A DNA stretch of 64,000 nt. It comes from Hyphomicrobiales bacterium (GTDB lineage: Bacteria; Pseudomonadota; Alphaproteobacteria; Rickettsiales; JACKKO01). The position numbers and the translations under genes are program-made. Positions 63,927 to 64,000 of this stretch are shown piece by piece. How positions within the stretch are numbered: position 1 is the stretch's first letter; every line of letters starts with the position of its first letter. The notes under the pieces were generated by a model. The model saw only the letters and a program-made list of their open reading frames with translations, did no database searches and was not told the DNA's origin. Location of the stretch: assembly GCA_024236395.1 (NCBI GenBank), contig JACKKO010000001.1:372001-436000 (forward strand). The letters are read 5' to 3'.

Positions 63927-64000
63927 ATGCGAGTTGTGCGTACCATATCTGAGCTTGAGGATGCAATCAAAGCTTTGCGTCGCGAAGGGCAGAAAGTTGC
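63927..64000 (+). CDS. panC: pantoate--beta-alanine ligase, 5' end only
   Basis: The last 74 bases of the window encode about 24 codons starting at the ATG at 63927 (MRVVRTISELEDAIKALRREGQKV). This matches the opening beta-strand and helix of PanC, which links pantoate and beta-alanine in pantothenate synthesis. The HIGH-like ATP motif would lie beyond the edge. It is divergent from zapE. It complements the panD gene seen in the glycyl-tRNA synthetase cluster. The call rests on a short stretch. Confidence 0.7.
   Translation, partial: MRVVRTISELEDAIKALRREGQKV

Overview
The window looks like about 64 kb of an alphaproteobacterial chromosome of moderate GC. The evidence is a CckA-type hybrid kinase directly downstream of flhB, a two-subunit glycyl-tRNA synthetase next to pyruvate phosphate dikinase, ExoD, ApaG, ZapE, cbb3 oxidase genes, and sigma32-type promoters before groESL and clpB. 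I cannot name the genus. Most genes are core housekeeping. I see no insertion sequence, integrase, CRISPR array, tRNA or rRNA.

Left end (1-6.6 kb): a microaerobic respiration module. A truncated ccoN, a SafE/DsbD_2 membrane protein, a cytochrome c, a twin-CBS protein and a Crp/Fnr regulator sit among three near-perfect FNR/FixK boxes (1338, 2276, 3488). The third box points at a small gene of unknown function. A comF, two DMT exporters and an ExoD gene follow.

6.9-24.7 kb: a periplasmic ankyrin-SPOR protein, an acyl-CoA carboxyltransferase beta subunit, cckA-flhB, tsaC, groESL with a heat-shock promoter, a Fur-box/bfd unit, a chemoreceptor, and an unusual XRE-receiver fusion lying tail to tail with a PAS histidine kinase. 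A small secreted protein and bolA end the stretch.

24.7-46.2 kb: an orphan phage-type terminase with a small partner, a serralysin-like RTX protease, parE (carrying a dense patch of indels), clpB, a DUF3108 lipoprotein, then ppdK, glyS, a YiiX-like hydrolase, panD and glyQ. A fatty-acid block (thiolase and fadD) and the ferredoxin-NADP reductase/folD pair follow.

46.5-64 kb: housekeeping genes (pcrA, apaG, nfuA, an OmpR-type regulator, ilvE-like, ispH, zapE, and the start of panC) alternate with AT-richer orphan genes. These include a 481-aa protein with a membrane hairpin, a tandem pair of paralogues of unknown function, an AbiEii-like nucleotidyltransferase, and a Sel1-repeat lipoprotein. 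A beta-keto acid cleavage enzyme and a KamA-family radical SAM enzyme flank the nucleotidyltransferase.

Sequence quality: parE and ispH, both normally essential, each carry several small indels packed into about 150 bp, and ccoN stops matching its family at the window edge. I read the two internal patches as probable base-calling or assembly errors, not true gene loss. Starts were chosen by ribosome-binding site, overlap and family length, so several genes are shorter than the longest open frame.
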